Below are positions 62,476 through 64,000 of a DNA stretch of 64,000 bases, piece after piece (position 1 is the first letter of the stretch; each line of letters starts with the position of its first letter). The position numbers were made by a program, and so were the translations under genes. Origin of the DNA: Cupriavidus numazuensis (GTDB taxonomy: Bacteria > Pseudomonadota > Gammaproteobacteria > Burkholderiales > Burkholderiaceae); NCBI RefSeq assembly GCF_905397435.1, contig NZ_CAJPVI010000005.1, positions 62,001-126,000 on the forward strand, in the 5' to 3' direction. The notes under the pieces were generated by a model that was not told where the DNA came from, made no database searches, and saw only the letters and a program-made list of their open reading frames with translations.

Positions 62476-64000
62476 ATGAACTTCGACGTCGCCATCGTAG
62501 GCAGCGGGCTGGCCGGTCTCACGGTCGCGCTGCAACTGGCCGACACCCATCGGGTTGTCATCCTCAGCAAGCGCGCCATGACGCAGGGCGCCAGCGACTG
62601 GGCACAGGGCGGCATTGCCGCCGTGCTCGATTCGGGCGACAGCCACGACGAGCATACGCAGGACACGCTCGTGGCCGGTGCGGGCCTGTGCGATGAAGAG
62701 GCAACGCGCTTCATCGTCGAGCATGGACGCGAAGCGATCCAGTGGCTGATCGACCGCGGCGTACCGTTCACCAAGGACGAGCAGGCCGAACTCGGCTATC
62801 ACCTGACACGCGAAGGCGGGCATAGCCGGCGCCGCATCATCCATGCCGCGGATGCCACGGGCCACGCCGTGGTCAGCACGTTGTCGGAGATGGCCCGCCA
62901 GCACCCGAACATCACCATCATCGAAGACCAGTTTGCGATCGACCTGATCACGTCGCGCAAACTGGGGCTGCCGGGTAACCGCTGCTACGGCCTGTACGTG
63001 CTCGACGACAGCACCGAGGAAGTGCGCACCATCACCGCAACGCACACGGTGCTGGCGGCCGGCGGCGCAGGCAAGGTGTACCTGTACACAACCAACCCCG
63101 ACACGGCCACTGGCGACGGCATTGCCATGGCCTGGCGCGCGGGCTGCCGCGTGTCGAACATGGAATTCATCCAGTTCCATCCGACCTGCCTATACCACCC
63201 CTACGCCAAGTCATTCCTGATCTCGGAAGCCGTGCGCGGCGAAGGCGGGCTGCTCAAGCTGCCCGACGGCACCCGCTTCATGCCCGAGCATGATGAGCGC
63301 GCCGAACTCGCGCCGCGCGACGTGGTGGCACGGGCGATCGACTTCGAAATGAAGAAGCGCGGCCTGGACTGCGTCTACCTCGACATCACGCACCAGCCCG
63401 AAGCCTTCCTCAAGGAACACTTCCCCACGATCCACGCGCGCTGCCTGGAACTGGGCATCGACATCGCGCACGAACCGATCCCCGTCGTGCCGGCGGCGCA
63501 CTACACCTGCGGCGGCGTGGTGACCGACACCCTTGGCCGCACCGACATCGGCAATCTCTACGCCGTTGGCGAGACGGCATGCACCGGGCTACATGGCGCC
63601 AACCGTCTTGCATCGAATTCGCTGCTCGAATGCATCGTGATCGGACGCGCGGCGGCGACCGACATCGCAAGCCAGGACAAGGCCGGCCTGCCGGATCTCG
63701 CATTGCCGTCCTGGGACGAAAGCCGCGTCTCCGACGCCGACGAGGAAGTCGTGGTCTCCCACAACTGGGACGAGCTGCGCCGCATGATGTGGAACTACGT
63801 CGGCATCGTGCGCACCAGCAAGCGGCTGGAACGCGCACAGCACCGCATCAGCCTGTTGCGTGAGGAGATTGCCGAGTACTACGCGAACTTCCGCGTCACG
63901 CGTGACCTGCTCGAGTTGCGCAATCTCGTGGAAGTCGCCTCGCTGATCGTCGACAGCGCGTACTCCCGCCACGAAAGCCGCGGCCTGCATTTCAGCCGCG
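62476..64000 (+). CDS. nadB: L-aspartate oxidase, 3'-truncated by window edge
   Basis: This FAD enzyme oxidises aspartate to iminoaspartate, the first step of de novo NAD synthesis. The 508 visible residues begin [20 protein letters not shown] (Rossmann GSGLAG). [20 protein letters not shown] near residue 38, [20 protein letters not shown] near residue 115, [12 protein letters not shown] near residue 225, [20 protein letters not shown] near residue 337 and [20 protein letters not shown] near residue 363 follow. These are signatures of NadB in the succinate-dehydrogenase flavoprotein family. The gene continues past the right edge. No quinolinate synthase is seen here. Confidence 0.95.
   Translation, partial: MNFDVAIVGSGLAGLTVALQLADTHRVVILSKRAMTQGASDWAQGGIAAVLDSGDSHDEHTQDTLVAGAGLCDEEATRFIVEHGREAIQWLIDRGVPFTKDEQAELGYHLTREGGHSRRRIIHAADATGHAVVSTLSEMARQHPNITIIEDQFAIDLITSRKLGLPGNRCYGLYVLDDSTEEVRTITATHTVLAAGGAGKVYLYTTNPDTATGDGIAMAWRAGCRVSNMEFIQFHPTCLYHPYAKSFLISEAVRGEGGLLKLPDGTRFMPEHDERAELAPRDVVARAIDFEMKKRGLDCVYLDITHQPEAFLKEHFPTIHARCLELGIDIAHEPIPVVPAAHYTCGGVVTDTLGRTDIGNLYAVGETACTGLHGANRLASNSLLECIVIGRAAATDIASQDKAGLPDLALPSWDESRVSDADEEVVVSHNWDELRRMMWNYVGIVRTSKRLERAQHRISLLREEIAEYYANFRVTRDLLELRNLVEVASLIVDSAYSRHESRGLHFSR

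Overview
This GC-rich window comes from a beta-proteobacterium of the Burkholderiaceae, most like Cupriavidus or Ralstonia. That call rests on the high GC content, the cobA-cysNDH-DUF934-cysI-cysB sulfur cluster, the six-gene hut operon with HutF and HutG, and the ispH-fkpB / radC-rpmB-rpmG / nadB housekeeping block. No plasmid or chromosome origin is visible. Both window edges cut genes: cobA on the left and nadB on the right.

Layout. Positions 1-7920 hold assimilatory sulfate reduction: siroheme synthesis (cobA), ATP sulfurylase (cysND), an APS-type reductase (cysH), a DUF934 protein, sulfite reductase (cysI) and a TauE/SafE permease, all on the minus strand and divergent from the LysR regulator cysB. 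Positions 7971-12764 hold a methyltransferase behind a small coupled leader ORF, a periplasmic binding protein, a beta-hydroxyacid dehydrogenase, an alpha/beta hydrolase and an HNH protein.

Positions 12910-27450 are a 14.5 kb integrated, decayed prophage-like element inserted at the 3' end of tRNA-Leu(CAA). Its left half reads rightward: a P4-type integrase, an AlpA-like regulator, a divergent Mnt-like/Arc-like repressor pair around three copies of one operator, a DUF1376 protein and a DnaB-like helicase. Its right half reads leftward: several small HTH proteins, a baseplate-hub protein, a glycine-rich tail fibre, unknown small genes, a serine resolvase and a chimeric terminase-small-subunit relic. 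No portal, capsid or large terminase was found. A promoter followed by three consecutive terminators precedes the leftward operon.

Positions 27533-31190 hold a RelE/HigB-type toxin-antitoxin pair, an ABC-ATPase relic, an NADPH:FMN-reductase-like gene, a methyltransferase and a frameshifted M48 peptidase. Positions 31488-36679 encode an aspartate/alanine exchange and decarboxylation unit: two tandem AspT-type antiporters plus AsdA. A cardiolipin synthase follows. Positions 38321-49221 form the histidine-utilisation region. It has an ABC transporter, HutC and HutH-U-D-I-F-G all reading leftward, with three HutC-like operator copies at its two promoter regions.

Positions 49532-53052 hold an NAD-dependent epimerase-like protein, a 2Fe-2S flavin reductase and an acetylornithine-type aminotransferase. 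The aminotransferase is preceded by a near-consensus promoter, an Arg-rich leader ORF and an intrinsic terminator, which together look like an arginine attenuator. Positions 53190-58764 hold an EF-hand protein and a complete livKHMGF branched-chain amino-acid transporter. The right end carries ispH, fkpB, radC, rpmB, rpmG and nadB.

The two most interesting items are the predicted Arg attenuator at 51643-51800 and the P22 immI-like Mnt/Arc switch at 15298-15838.
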